DNA from: Acidobacteria bacterium RIFCSPLOWO2_02_FULL_65_29
GTDB lineage: Bacteria; Acidobacteriota; Vicinamibacteria; Vicinamibacterales; CAVVIG01
NCBI GenBank assembly: GCA_001767435.1
Contig: MEKT01000002.1
Span: 20,610-55,539 of the forward strand
Reading direction: 5' to 3'
Length of the DNA: 34,930 nt
Below the pieces are notes generated by a model. The model was not told the origin of the DNA. It made no database searches and worked only from the letters and a program-made list of their open reading frames with translations. Shown piece after piece: positions 26,702 through 34,474 of the stretch (the stretch's first letter is position 1; each line of letters opens with the position of its first letter). The position numbers and the translations under genes were made by a program.

Positions 26702-27613
26702 GTGAGGCTGCCGCGCGCGTTCCTGGCGCGTGCGCTCGGCGCAGCCGCGCTGTGCGCGCTTGTCCTGCCAGCGCCCGCTCTCGCCGATGAACGCCAGGCG
26801 CGAAGAGCAGCTTGCGACATTACCGTAGGGCGGGTCTTTCAGACCCGCCTCCCGCCGGGTCCGAAAGGACCCGGCCAACGTCCCGTAATGTCGCAACGCG
26901 CTCTACAGACGGAAACCCCTGTGGACCATGTCGTCGAGCCGGCGGCAGCGCCGTCTGTCGGGGTCGTGCTCCGCGAGGTGCCCCGCGACGTGTGGCGGTT
27001 CGTCTCGCTGGACACGGCCGTGGTGCTGGCGGGCGGAGGCGGCGTGGCGCTCGTCGCGCACGTGTGGGACGACGATCTTGTCAGGGAGATCGGGGAAAAC
27101 CCTGAGTTGAACAGCGCCTTTGAACCCGGTAGCCAGTACGGCGCGTTCGGCGTGATGCTCGGGGGTTCGTTCGCCGTCTATGGCGTCGGGCGTGTGGCCG
27201 GGCACCGGCACATGGCCGTGGTCGGCGCCGATTTGGTCCGCGGCCAGATCGTGTCGCAGGTCTGGGTCCAGGCGCTCAAGTTCACCGCGCTGCGGGAACG
27301 TCCGGACCACAGCAATCAGCGGTCGTTTCCATCGGGCCACGCCGCGGGGGCGTTTGCCACGGCGGCGGTGCTGACCCGCCACTACGGCTGGAAGGCGGCG
27401 ATCCCCGCATATCTCGGCGCGACCTACATCGCGGCGGCGCGCGTGCACGACAACAAGCACTATCTGAGCGACGTGACGTTTGGCGCGGCGCTGGGTCTCG
27501 CCGGAGCGCGAACGGTGATGCTGAAGGCTGGTCGTTACGGCTTTCAGGTGGCGCCGGCTCCCGTGCCGAGGGGGATCGCGGTGCGCGCGACGCTGGTTCC
27601 GGCGTTGCGATGA
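26702..27613 (+). CDS. Secreted PAP2-family phosphatase carrying an in-frame mobile element
   Basis: A protein of about 303 residues with a signal peptide (LARALGAAALCALVLPAPALAD) and a PAP2/acid phosphatase domain. The three catalytic motifs are visible: KFTALRERPD, FPSGHAAGAF and ARVHDNKHYLSDV. They form the vanadium-haloperoxidase-like active site that removes phosphate from lipids or small esters. Between signal peptide and domain, about 33 residues (AACDITVGRVFQTRLPPGPK and on to MSQRAL) are encoded by a palindromic mobile element (26804-26904). The start is GTG at 26702; GTG at 26696 is equally possible. It starts about 46 bases after the DSD1-family gene and may be co-transcribed with it. 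Confidence 0.85.
   Translation: MRLPRAFLARALGAAALCALVLPAPALADERQARRAACDITVGRVFQTRLPPGPKGPGQRPVMSQRALQTETPVDHVVEPAAAPSVGVVLREVPRDVWRFVSLDTAVVLAGGGGVALVAHVWDDDLVREIGENPELNSAFEPGSQYGAFGVMLGGSFAVYGVGRVAGHRHMAVVGADLVRGQIVSQVWVQALKFTALRERPDHSNQRSFPSGHAAGAFATAAVLTRHYGWKAAIPAYLGATYIAAARVHDNKHYLSDVTFGAALGLAGARTVMLKAGRYGFQVAPAPVPRGIAVRATLVPALR
26804..26904 (+). mobile_element. REPIN/MITE-like element, copy 2, inside the PAP2 gene
   Basis: The core 26812-26896 is 85 bp, bounded by the perfect 12-bp inverted repeat TTGCGACATTAC / GTAATGTCGCAA. Symmetric AGAGC (26804-26808) and GCTCT (26900-26904) extend the ends to 101 bp. Internal hairpins are GCGGGTCT/AGACCCGC (26830-26848) and CCGGGTCC-GAAA-GGACCCGG (26855-26874). 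It is about 93% identical to the 6402-6486 copy in inverse orientation. No clear target-site duplication is seen. Confidence 0.88.
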
Positions 27614-27712
27614 CCCATGGAGAGATTTCTACCTCGCGGTCGACGTGTACGATACCTTTGACGGCGCCCTGAGATTGAGAGATCGGGTCGAGTGTTCGAA
27701 TCGGAGCATGTC

Positions 27713-28582
27713 ATGTCAAACCATCTGAAGTGGATTCGATACGTCGGAACTCCGGCGCTGGTGGCTGCCGCCCTGGCGGTGCTGCCAATGGCTGCGATGT
27801 CGCGAGGCGTGGCCGTCGCCGAATGGCGCCAGCAGCCTGCGGCCAGCGAGGGCACACAGCCGGCGGTCAGCGCGAAGACCTGGGTGGGAAAGGCGGCCGA
27901 GATTGAGGAATACATCAGGACCGCCCCCATCGCCCGCACGACCGACGTGCCGCGAGGCGTGACCAAACCGCGCCGCGCCTATTTTGCGCCCGGCGGCCTC
28001 GTCGAATCGATGGCCTGGAAGCCGCTGAAGCCCGGCATGGTCAACGGCTTCTTCGAAAGCTACAAGTCGGAGATCGCGGCGTACGAAATCGACAAACTGC
28101 TCGAGCTCGACATGGTGCCGCCCAAAGTGGAGCGGCGCATCAGCGGCGATCTGGGTGTGGCCGTCATGTGGGTCGTTCCCACGAAGAGCTTCGCGGATCT
28201 GCGCGGCGTGCCAACGCCGCCGCCGGCGCAGGCCGAGTCGTGGAACCGGCAGCTCGTCCAGGCCAAGATGTTCCAGAACCTGGTTGGCGACCTCGATCCG
28301 AACCTCGGGAACTGGCTCGTCGATCCGATGTGGAATCTGATCCTGGTCGATCACTCCCGTGCCCTGACGCGCACCGAGAGGCTCATACACGAGATGCAGA
28401 GGATCGATGCCGACCTGTGGACGCGCATGAAGGCGCTCACGGCAGAGACGCTGACGAAGGCGGCCGGCACGTGGATCGGGAAGGGCGAGGTCGGCGCGAT
28501 CCTCGAGCGCCGGGAGAAGATGCAGGCGCAGATCGACAAGCTCGTCCGCTCCAGCAGCGAGGCCCGGGTGTTTATCCGCTAG
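27713..28582 (+). CDS. Exported protein with a HipA/PI3K/FAM20-like kinase signature
   Basis: About 289 residues, not recognised as a named family. An N-terminal hydrophobic stretch (VGTPALVAAALAVLPMAAM) suggests export or anchoring. The domain reads like an atypical kinase. FESYKSEIAAYEIDKLLELDMVPPKVERRISGDLGVAVMW resembles the helix-C and hinge part of HipA/PI3K-type kinases. AKMFQNLVGDLDPNLGNWLVDPMWNLILVDHSRAL resembles the catalytic DxxxGN loop followed by an xDHS metal-binding (DFG-equivalent) motif. The Lys of YFAPGGLVESMAWKPLK could contact ATP. Kinase activity is an inference from this pattern. The start at ATG 27713 has GGAG six bases upstream; ATG 27692 is possible. Neighbours are other exported enzymes, so its substrate may be extracytoplasmic. 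Confidence 0.65.
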   Translation: MSNHLKWIRYVGTPALVAAALAVLPMAAMSRGVAVAEWRQQPAASEGTQPAVSAKTWVGKAAEIEEYIRTAPIARTTDVPRGVTKPRRAYFAPGGLVESMAWKPLKPGMVNGFFESYKSEIAAYEIDKLLELDMVPPKVERRISGDLGVAVMWVVPTKSFADLRGVPTPPPAQAESWNRQLVQAKMFQNLVGDLDPNLGNWLVDPMWNLILVDHSRALTRTERLIHEMQRIDADLWTRMKALTAETLTKAAGTWIGKGEVGAILERREKMQAQIDKLVRSSSEARVFIR

Positions 28583-28669
28583 AACAACAGCGCGCGGTAT
28601 GCCGTCGAGTGCCTTTCTTGGGGATCGCGAAGCACCCAAGATTCGGCGGATGTCCTGCAGGGAGGAACC

Positions 28670-30280
28670 ATGGCGAAGAAATTGTGGGTATTACTGGCGC
28701 TGGCATTACTTCTGGGCGGCCGAACACTCGCTCAACAATTCCCGCCGGGCTTCGTCGACCCCGCGCCGCTGCTGGCGGCCGCTGCCAAGGAAATCGGCGA
28801 GGCGAGCTTCAGGTGCGTCACCTTTTCGGGCGCCGGCTACAGCGCTGCCGTCGGCCAGACCTTCGAACATGCGGTCAACATCGACTGGCCGCGGATCGAT
28901 GGGATGGCCAACTACACACGGACCATCAACTGGGAAACCGGGACGAGCAAGGAAACCTTCGATCGCAAGCCCGGACTGAATCCCGCGTCCTGGAAGTACG
29001 GCCTTGGCTGGGTCGGCGGGACGCCGACACAGAAGAACCTGCGGCAGACGCACATCACCAACGGCAAGTATTCATGGTCCATCGACGGCGACGGGCCCCC
29101 GGTGGCCGTTCCCCCGGAAGATGCCGAGCGTTACCAGTTGGACTTGTGGATGAACCCCCCGGGCTTCATCAAGGCCGCTCGCATGCCCGGCGCAAATCCC
29201 AGGGCCTTCTGGCGGTGGGAACAGATCGAGAAGGGCCGGGATGGCAACGTCGTGAGCCCGGAAAAGATGCACGTCGTCGCCATCACCGTGCTCGGCAAGT
29301 ACCGCATGGACGCCACGATCAACCCGCAGAATCAGATCCAGCGAATCAAGACGACGGTGTCGGAAAACGCCCTGGGCGATTTCAATATCGAGCACGAGTC
29401 CACCGACCAAATGAGCGTCGGCAACGTGAAGTGGCCGATCGCCTGGCACTCGCACCAGGGATGGGACGACAACTGGCAGTTCTACGGGAAGAGCACCGGC
29501 CACAATGCGTACGGCGGCAAGTTTCCAAAGGTGGAACCGAACGTGTGCGCCGATCCCGTTCCGGTGCCCCCGTCAGTGATGCAGGCGCAGTTCCCGAACA
29601 CGGTCACCGTCGACAAACTGGGAAACGGTATCTACATGCTGGGTGGCGGACCGGCGAACAGCTACATGATCGAGTTCAATGATTTCGTCGCCGTGTTCGA
29701 AGCACCCGTAAGCGAGGAGCGCAGCCTGGCGGTCATCGAGCAGATCGCCAAGCTGGCGCCCAACAAGCCGATCCGTTGGCTCATCAGCTCCCATCCGCAC
29801 TTCGATCACATCGGGGGAATCCGGACCTACAACCACATCGGCGCGACGATCATCATGCACATGAAGAATCTCGAATTCATGAATTCCGACGTCCTCACCT
29901 ACATCCCGAGGACCGTGAAGCCCGACATCACTGCGCTGTGGCCGCCGACCGAGTTGGCGGAGGGCTATAACTACGAGGCCATTCAGGAAAATTTCGTCAT
30001 CACGGACAACAGCCGGATTCTGCGGGTCTATTACGTGCAACCGCTGCAGCACGTCGCCGGCATGTTGATGGCGTACTTGCCAACCGAGCGCATCGCGTTT
30101 CAGGCGGACTTGTTCAACACGCATGAACCGCATACAGGGCCGCCGAAACCGGCGATGAACAGTTTCTGGAACCAGGTGAGACGGATGAAGCTGGACGTGA
30201 CGACGATCGCGCCTGTGCACGGTCGTCCCGTTCCATGGTCTGATTTTGCCAAGGCCATGGGCGCCGCGCCAAATCTCTGA
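28670..30280 (+). CDS. Secreted metallo-beta-lactamase-fold hydrolase with a large N-terminal domain
   Basis: A 536-residue protein with a signal peptide (LWVLLALALLLGGRTLAQQ). Residues about 20-315 form an unrecognised domain with many Trp and Tyr. The metallo-beta-lactamase fold begins near NTVTVDKLGNGIYMLGGGPANSYMIE. Its metal ligands are HPHFDH (HxHxDH), a later His in QPLQHVAGMLMAY, Asp in IAFQADLFNTHEP and His in APVHGRPV. The set for a two-metal site is complete, so it should be an active hydrolase with unknown substrate. A good ribosome site (GGGAGGAACC) precedes the ATG. It lies 87 bases after the kinase-like gene. Confidence 0.85.
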   Translation: MAKKLWVLLALALLLGGRTLAQQFPPGFVDPAPLLAAAAKEIGEASFRCVTFSGAGYSAAVGQTFEHAVNIDWPRIDGMANYTRTINWETGTSKETFDRKPGLNPASWKYGLGWVGGTPTQKNLRQTHITNGKYSWSIDGDGPPVAVPPEDAERYQLDLWMNPPGFIKAARMPGANPRAFWRWEQIEKGRDGNVVSPEKMHVVAITVLGKYRMDATINPQNQIQRIKTTVSENALGDFNIEHESTDQMSVGNVKWPIAWHSHQGWDDNWQFYGKSTGHNAYGGKFPKVEPNVCADPVPVPPSVMQAQFPNTVTVDKLGNGIYMLGGGPANSYMIEFNDFVAVFEAPVSEERSLAVIEQIAKLAPNKPIRWLISSHPHFDHIGGIRTYNHIGATIIMHMKNLEFMNSDVLTYIPRTVKPDITALWPPTELAEGYNYEAIQENFVITDNSRILRVYYVQPLQHVAGMLMAYLPTERIAFQADLFNTHEPHTGPPKPAMNSFWNQVRRMKLDVTTIAPVHGRPVPWSDFAKAMGAAPNL

Positions 30281-30404
30281 AAAAGCCGCGGCCCGGGCGG
30301 ATCGGTGGCGTGGGTTCCCTGCAAGTAGCGCGGGCATGACGCCGTAAGCTTGGCGTTCCTCCCGCGGTAGAGGCGTCGAGAGGCTGACGGCGTCGGTGTG
30401 TTGC

Positions 30405-30426
30405 CAGGAGGGTGACAGGAGGGTGA
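30405..30426 (+). promoter_or_regulatory. Duplicated Shine-Dalgarno segment CAGGAGGGTGA x2
   Basis: Two perfect 11-bp copies lie end to end, directly before the ATG at 30428. The second GGAGGG is about 5 bases from the start codon; the first is 11 bases further out. This could be a tandem duplication giving a standby ribosome site. Confidence 0.7.
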
Positions 30427-30427
30427 A

Positions 30428-31591
30428 ATGAGAGGACGGATTTTCGCTGGAGTCGCGCTCTTCGCTTCGACGCTGGCGCTCTCTCAAGCGGAGGCGCCAG
30501 CCGCGGGGCCGCAAACATCGGCCGCGGCTCCGCAATCACCAGCCACCGGCGGCGGAAGAGGCGGCGGGCGAGGCGGCGGCATACAGGGCAACGTGGGCGC
30601 GGAGCCGTGCGCCCTTTCGCCCATCTGCGCCTGGGGAAGAGAGCGCAACCTCATTTCTCATGAAGTGCGCACACCCGATTTGGGTTTCACCCACGCATAC
30701 CCGTTTGCCTTGCCCGAGGGCGGGGGCGGTGTCTCGGCGGTCGCCATCAATTCGAAAGGACATCTGTGGGCATTTCAGCGCAACGCCGCCGGAAAACCGC
30801 AGGTGTTCGAGTTCGACCAGAATCAGAAGCTCGTCCGCACGATCGGCGAAGACGTCATCGGCCATCAAAACAAGGCGCACGGCATGGCGATCGACGCCGA
30901 GGACAACGTCTGGATCTGCGACGAGAGCGGCGCCACCGTGCAGAAGCTCAGTCCCGAGGGCAAGCTCCTGCTGACAATCGGCGTGAGGGGACAACGGGGG
31001 GATTGGGATGAGGCCAAGGGACAACGGCTGCTCTGGGAGCCGCTGCACCTCGCCTTCGCGCCGAATGGCGATGTCTATATCGGTATGGGCCATGCGAACG
31101 AGAGTCCCAACGATACCGGCAAGTCTCCGACCAACAACATCGGCGCCGCGCGCGTGCTGCACCTCGACAAGAACGGCAAGTTCATCAATCAATGGGTCGG
31201 CAACCATGCCGGGCAAGGACATTTCAGCATGGTCCATGGGATTGCCATCAATCCCGACAACGGCAACGTGTACATCGCCGACCGTGAGGAATATCGCCTT
31301 GTCGTCTATGACGCGAAGGGTAAGTTCATCAAGACGATTCAGATGAGAAACCTCACGTGCGGCCTCTATGTGGACCCGCACAAACAGCTCTGGCTGGCGA
31401 CCGGTCAGGATGGCCAGATCTTCAAGATAGATTGGGAGGGCCGCGTACTCGGTGCGATGGGTAACGGACCGGGCAGAGGGGAGGGCCAGTTCGCCGAATC
31501 CAACTACATGGCCATGGATTCGCAGGGCAACCTGTATACAGGCGACACGAGCGTTGGCCGGATCACGAAAATGGTTGCGCCGAAGAAGTGA
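30428..31591 (+). CDS. Secreted NHL-repeat / six-bladed beta-propeller protein
   Basis: A 387-residue exported protein. A signal peptide (IFAGVALFASTLALSQAEA) is followed by a low-complexity linker (GGGRGGGRGGGIQGN). About six NHL/PAL-type blades follow, each with the pattern G-[MIL]-A-[IV]-[DN] followed by G-N/H-[VL]-[YW]. Examples are VSAVAINSKGHLWAF, AHGMAIDAEDNVWICD, PLHLAFAPNGDVYIGMG, VHGIAINPDNGNVYIAD and NYMAMDSQGNLYTGD. Propellers of this type resemble peptidyl-alpha-hydroxyglycine lyase but are mostly binding or scaffold proteins; no activity is assigned. Cys residues in AEPCALSPICAWG may form a disulfide. It lies about 150 bases after the metallo-beta-lactamase gene. Confidence 0.85.
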   Translation: MRGRIFAGVALFASTLALSQAEAPAAGPQTSAAAPQSPATGGGRGGGRGGGIQGNVGAEPCALSPICAWGRERNLISHEVRTPDLGFTHAYPFALPEGGGGVSAVAINSKGHLWAFQRNAAGKPQVFEFDQNQKLVRTIGEDVIGHQNKAHGMAIDAEDNVWICDESGATVQKLSPEGKLLLTIGVRGQRGDWDEAKGQRLLWEPLHLAFAPNGDVYIGMGHANESPNDTGKSPTNNIGAARVLHLDKNGKFINQWVGNHAGQGHFSMVHGIAINPDNGNVYIADREEYRLVVYDAKGKFIKTIQMRNLTCGLYVDPHKQLWLATGQDGQIFKIDWEGRVLGAMGNGPGRGEGQFAESNYMAMDSQGNLYTGDTSVGRITKMVAPKK

Positions 31592-31621
31592 TGGGTCGTG
31601 AGCGCGGAAACCTGCCGGCCG

Positions 31622-31663
31622 CGACTAACGACTAACGACTAACGACTAACGACTAACGACTAA
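31622..31663. repeat. Heptamer tandem repeat CGACTAA, 6 perfect units
   Basis: Six identical gapless copies, the same heptamer as at 6509-6571 some 25 kb away. The array lies between the NHL gene stop (31591) and the helicase start (31711) and is not coding. Unlike the copy at 6509 it has no CGACTAG variants. Confidence 0.95.
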
Positions 31664-31710
31664 GGCGAGGTGGCCGAGAGGCAGACACAACACAACGGCC
31701 TCCCATTCTC

Positions 31711-34473
31711 ATGGCGTCGCTCGCGCTGACCCCGCGCGGCCATCTGCTGTTCACGGCGGCGGACGGCACTTTCCAACCGCCGGGAGCGCTGTTGCGCAGG
31801 CTCGAGAGCGCCTTCGGTCGTGGCTCGGGTCACGGACTCCTCGAGCTCGGCGCCACCGAAGTCGGGACCGCGCTTCCAGCGGACTTCAGCTACTGGCGCG
31901 ACTTTGCCGCGCGGCTGGTCACGGCCATTTGTACGCATCCCGATATCGACGGGCAGCAAGCGCCGATAGCGGCGCCCCCGCTCACCGAGCTCGACGCGCT
32001 CGCTGCGGCCGCACCGCCAATGACCGGCGCCGAGTACATCACGGCCTCGGTTCTTGAGGTACTGTGGACCCAGACCGCTCTGGCGTTTCGATCCGAGCTC
32101 GCCGAATCGAAGGCGTCGGTCCAGGAGTTTCTCCGGCGTAAGAGCCCAGCGTGGCATCTCGTCGGCCGCGTTCACTTCAACCTCGCCGAGAACCGCCGCG
32201 ATGATGAAGCGCCGTTCGCGTTTCTGGCGACCTACACGACCCAACTATCGACAGAGGCCAGGGCGCAGCACCTGCCGCTCGGCCGCGCGTTGAGCGAATA
32301 CGCCGGCGCCGCCAACAAGCCGCAATTGCTCTCGCTGCTCTTGCCGGTCCAGCGCGCAGCCGCCGAGTGTCCGTGGCTGAAGACGATGGTCGAGTCGGGC
32401 GAGATCTATCACCCGTTGCGGTGGACGCCCGCCGAGGCGTTTCAACTGCTGACCGATACGCCCCGCCTCGAGGCCGCCGGCGTGATCGTGCGCGTACCGA
32501 CCGCATGGCGGGCAAGTCGTCCACCCCGCCCGCAAGTCACGGCCACCGTCGGGGGTAAGCCGCCGTCGGGTCTCGGCACGGAGGCTGTGCTCGACTTCAA
32601 GATGAACGTCAGCCTCGACGGCGAACCGCTGACCGAGGCGGAGATTGAGCAACTGCTCGCCGCGTCGAACGGCCTTCACCTCGTGCGCGGACGCTGGGTC
32701 GAGGTCGATCGCGACAGACTCAGCCGGATGCTCGACGAGTTCCGGGCGGTCGAGACCGCCGCGGCGAAGGACGGCCTCTCCTTCGGCGAAGCCATGCGCC
32801 TTCTCGCCGGCGCGCACGTGCCAGGCGACATCGTTGCGGCCACCGCGCCCGACTGGTCGCGAGTCGTCGCCGGGCGGTGGCTGACGAAGACACTTGCCGG
32901 CCTTCGCGATCCCGCCGAACTGGCGCAAGTGGATCCTGGTGCTGCATTGAGGGCGACGTTGCGACCGTATCAGCAGACAGGCGTGCGATGGCTGCACCTG
33001 CTCTCGAGCCTCGGCCTGGGCGCGTGCCTCGCCGATGACATGGGCCTCGGCAAGACGATGCAGGTGCTGGCGCTGTTGCTGATCCTGAGAAAGACGTCCG
33101 ACGCGAGCGGCGCGGGGTGTGGGGGCCCCGCAAGCGAAGCGGCGGGGAGCGGGGGAGGGGCCCCGCGACTGAAAGATGACGAGACGCGGCGCACCAGTCT
33201 CCTGGTGGCGCCGGCGTCCTTGCTGGCCAACTGGGCTGCGGAGATCGGACGCTTCGCGCCGACGCTCACCGCGATCATCGCGCATCCCTCGGCAATGACC
33301 GCCGCGGAGCTCAAGGCGCTCGATTCCGACCGGATTGCCGGCGTCGACCTCGTCATCACCAGCTACGGATCGCTGCTGCGGGTGCCCGCGCTGCTCGCCA
33401 CGCCCTGGCGCCTCGCCATTCTGGACGAAGCGCAAGCGATCAAGACACCGGGCGCCAAGCAGACGCGGGCCGCCAAGCAGATCGATGCGCGGGCGCGCAT
33501 CGCGCTCAGCGGCACACCGGTGGAAAATCGACTCGGCGATCTCTGGTCTATCTTCGACTTTCTCAACCCCGGTCTGCTGGGATCCGGGAAGGCGTTCTCC
33601 ACGTTCACCAAACGCCTCTCGTCACAGCCGCACAACCCGTACGCACCGCTGCGCGCGCTCGTGCGTCCGTACATCCTGAGGCGCCTGAAGACCGACAAGT
33701 CCGTCATCGCCGACCTGCCGGACAAGACCGAGGTGAGGGCGTTCTGTCACCTGACGCGCAAACAAGCGGCGCTCTATCAGCAGTCGGTGGCCGATCTGGC
33801 GGCCGAGCTCGAGCGAGCCGAGGGGATGAAGCGTCGCGGCGTCGTGCTCGCGTCGCTGATGCGCCTCAAGCAGATCTGCAATCACCCGTCCCAATGGCTG
33901 GGCGATGGATTGTGGAGCGAGGCCGACAGCGGCAAGCTGGCCAGACTGCGCGAGATCGCGGAGGTCATCGCGGCGAAGCAGGAGAAAGTGCTCGTCTTCA
34001 CACAGTTCCGCGAGATGACCACGCCCCTTGCCGCGTTCCTCGGGTCCGTCTTCGGCCGCCCGGGCCTTGTCCTGCACGGCGAGACGGCCGTGGGCAAGCG
34101 ACAGCCGTTGGTGCGGCAGTTCCAGGAGGACGAGCGCGTGCCCTTCTTCGTCCTCTCACTGAAGGCCGGGGGCGCCGGACTCAACCTCACCGCCGCCTCG
34201 CACGTCGTGCATTTCGATCGCTGGTGGAACCCCGCGGTCGAGAGTCAAGCCACCGACCGCGCGTTCCGCATCGGCCAGACCAAGAACGTGCTCGTGCACA
34301 AGTTCGTCTGTCGCGGGACAGTTGAAGAAAAGATTGATCAGCTCATTGACTCCAAACGCCAGCTCTCGCAGGATCTGCTGGAAGGCGGCGGCGAGATGCT
34401 GTTGACCGAGATGAGAGACGACGAGCTCCTGAAGCTCGTCGCGCTCGATCTCCACACCGCGTCCGGGGAATGA
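31711..34473 (+). CDS. SNF2-family helicase-like ATPase (HepA/RapA-like)
   Basis: A 920-residue superfamily 2 DNA-dependent ATPase. Residues 1-400 form an N-terminal part resembling the SNF2-helicase-associated region (FKMNVSLDGEPLTEAEIEQLLA, LVRGRWVEVD). The ATPase core has motif I ADDMGLGKTMQVLALLL (about 441-457), motif Ia SLLVAPASLLANW, motif II LDEAQAIK (about 571), motif III ALSGTPVENRLGDLWSIFDFLNPG, motif IV VLVFTQFREMT and motifs V/VI SLKAGGAGLNLTAASHVVHFDRWWNPAVESQATDRAFRIGQ. All catalytic motifs are intact. A Gly-rich insertion of about 20 residues between motifs I and Ia (33115-33166) is encoded by a GC-rich repeat. Chromatin-type remodellers in bacteria recycle RNA polymerase or act in defence or repair. 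The gene is followed immediately by a SWIM-domain gene. Confidence 0.92.
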   Translation: MASLALTPRGHLLFTAADGTFQPPGALLRRLESAFGRGSGHGLLELGATEVGTALPADFSYWRDFAARLVTAICTHPDIDGQQAPIAAPPLTELDALAAAAPPMTGAEYITASVLEVLWTQTALAFRSELAESKASVQEFLRRKSPAWHLVGRVHFNLAENRRDDEAPFAFLATYTTQLSTEARAQHLPLGRALSEYAGAANKPQLLSLLLPVQRAAAECPWLKTMVESGEIYHPLRWTPAEAFQLLTDTPRLEAAGVIVRVPTAWRASRPPRPQVTATVGGKPPSGLGTEAVLDFKMNVSLDGEPLTEAEIEQLLAASNGLHLVRGRWVEVDRDRLSRMLDEFRAVETAAAKDGLSFGEAMRLLAGAHVPGDIVAATAPDWSRVVAGRWLTKTLAGLRDPAELAQVDPGAALRATLRPYQQTGVRWLHLLSSLGLGACLADDMGLGKTMQVLALLLILRKTSDASGAGCGGPASEAAGSGGGAPRLKDDETRRTSLLVAPASLLANWAAEIGRFAPTLTAIIAHPSAMTAAELKALDSDRIAGVDLVITSYGSLLRVPALLATPWRLAILDEAQAIKTPGAKQTRAAKQIDARARIALSGTPVENRLGDLWSIFDFLNPGLLGSGKAFSTFTKRLSSQPHNPYAPLRALVRPYILRRLKTDKSVIADLPDKTEVRAFCHLTRKQAALYQQSVADLAAELERAEGMKRRGVVLASLMRLKQICNHPSQWLGDGLWSEADSGKLARLREIAEVIAAKQEKVLVFTQFREMTTPLAAFLGSVFGRPGLVLHGETAVGKRQPLVRQFQEDERVPFFVLSLKAGGAGLNLTAASHVVHFDRWWNPAVESQATDRAFRIGQTKNVLVHKFVCRGTVEEKIDQLIDSKRQLSQDLLEGGGEMLLTEMRDDELLKLVALDLHTASGE
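33122..33166. repeat. GC-rich insertion bordered by GGGGCCCCGC direct repeats, inside the helicase gene
   Basis: GGGGCCCCGC occurs at 33122-33131 and 33157-33166. Between them lies CAAGCGAAGCGGCGGGG, which can pair CCCCGC with GCGGGG. The insertion encodes a Gly/Ala/Ser/Pro-rich loop (GPASEAAGSGGGAP) not expected between helicase motifs I and Ia. Confidence 0.7.
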
Positions 34474-34474
34474 G

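Noticed and set aside
31664-31690. Segment resembling the 5' half of a tRNA-Ser or tRNA-Leu (GGCGAGGTGGCCGAGAGGC)
   Set aside because: No matching acceptor strand, anticodon arm or T-arm follows; at most a chance match or a small remnant.
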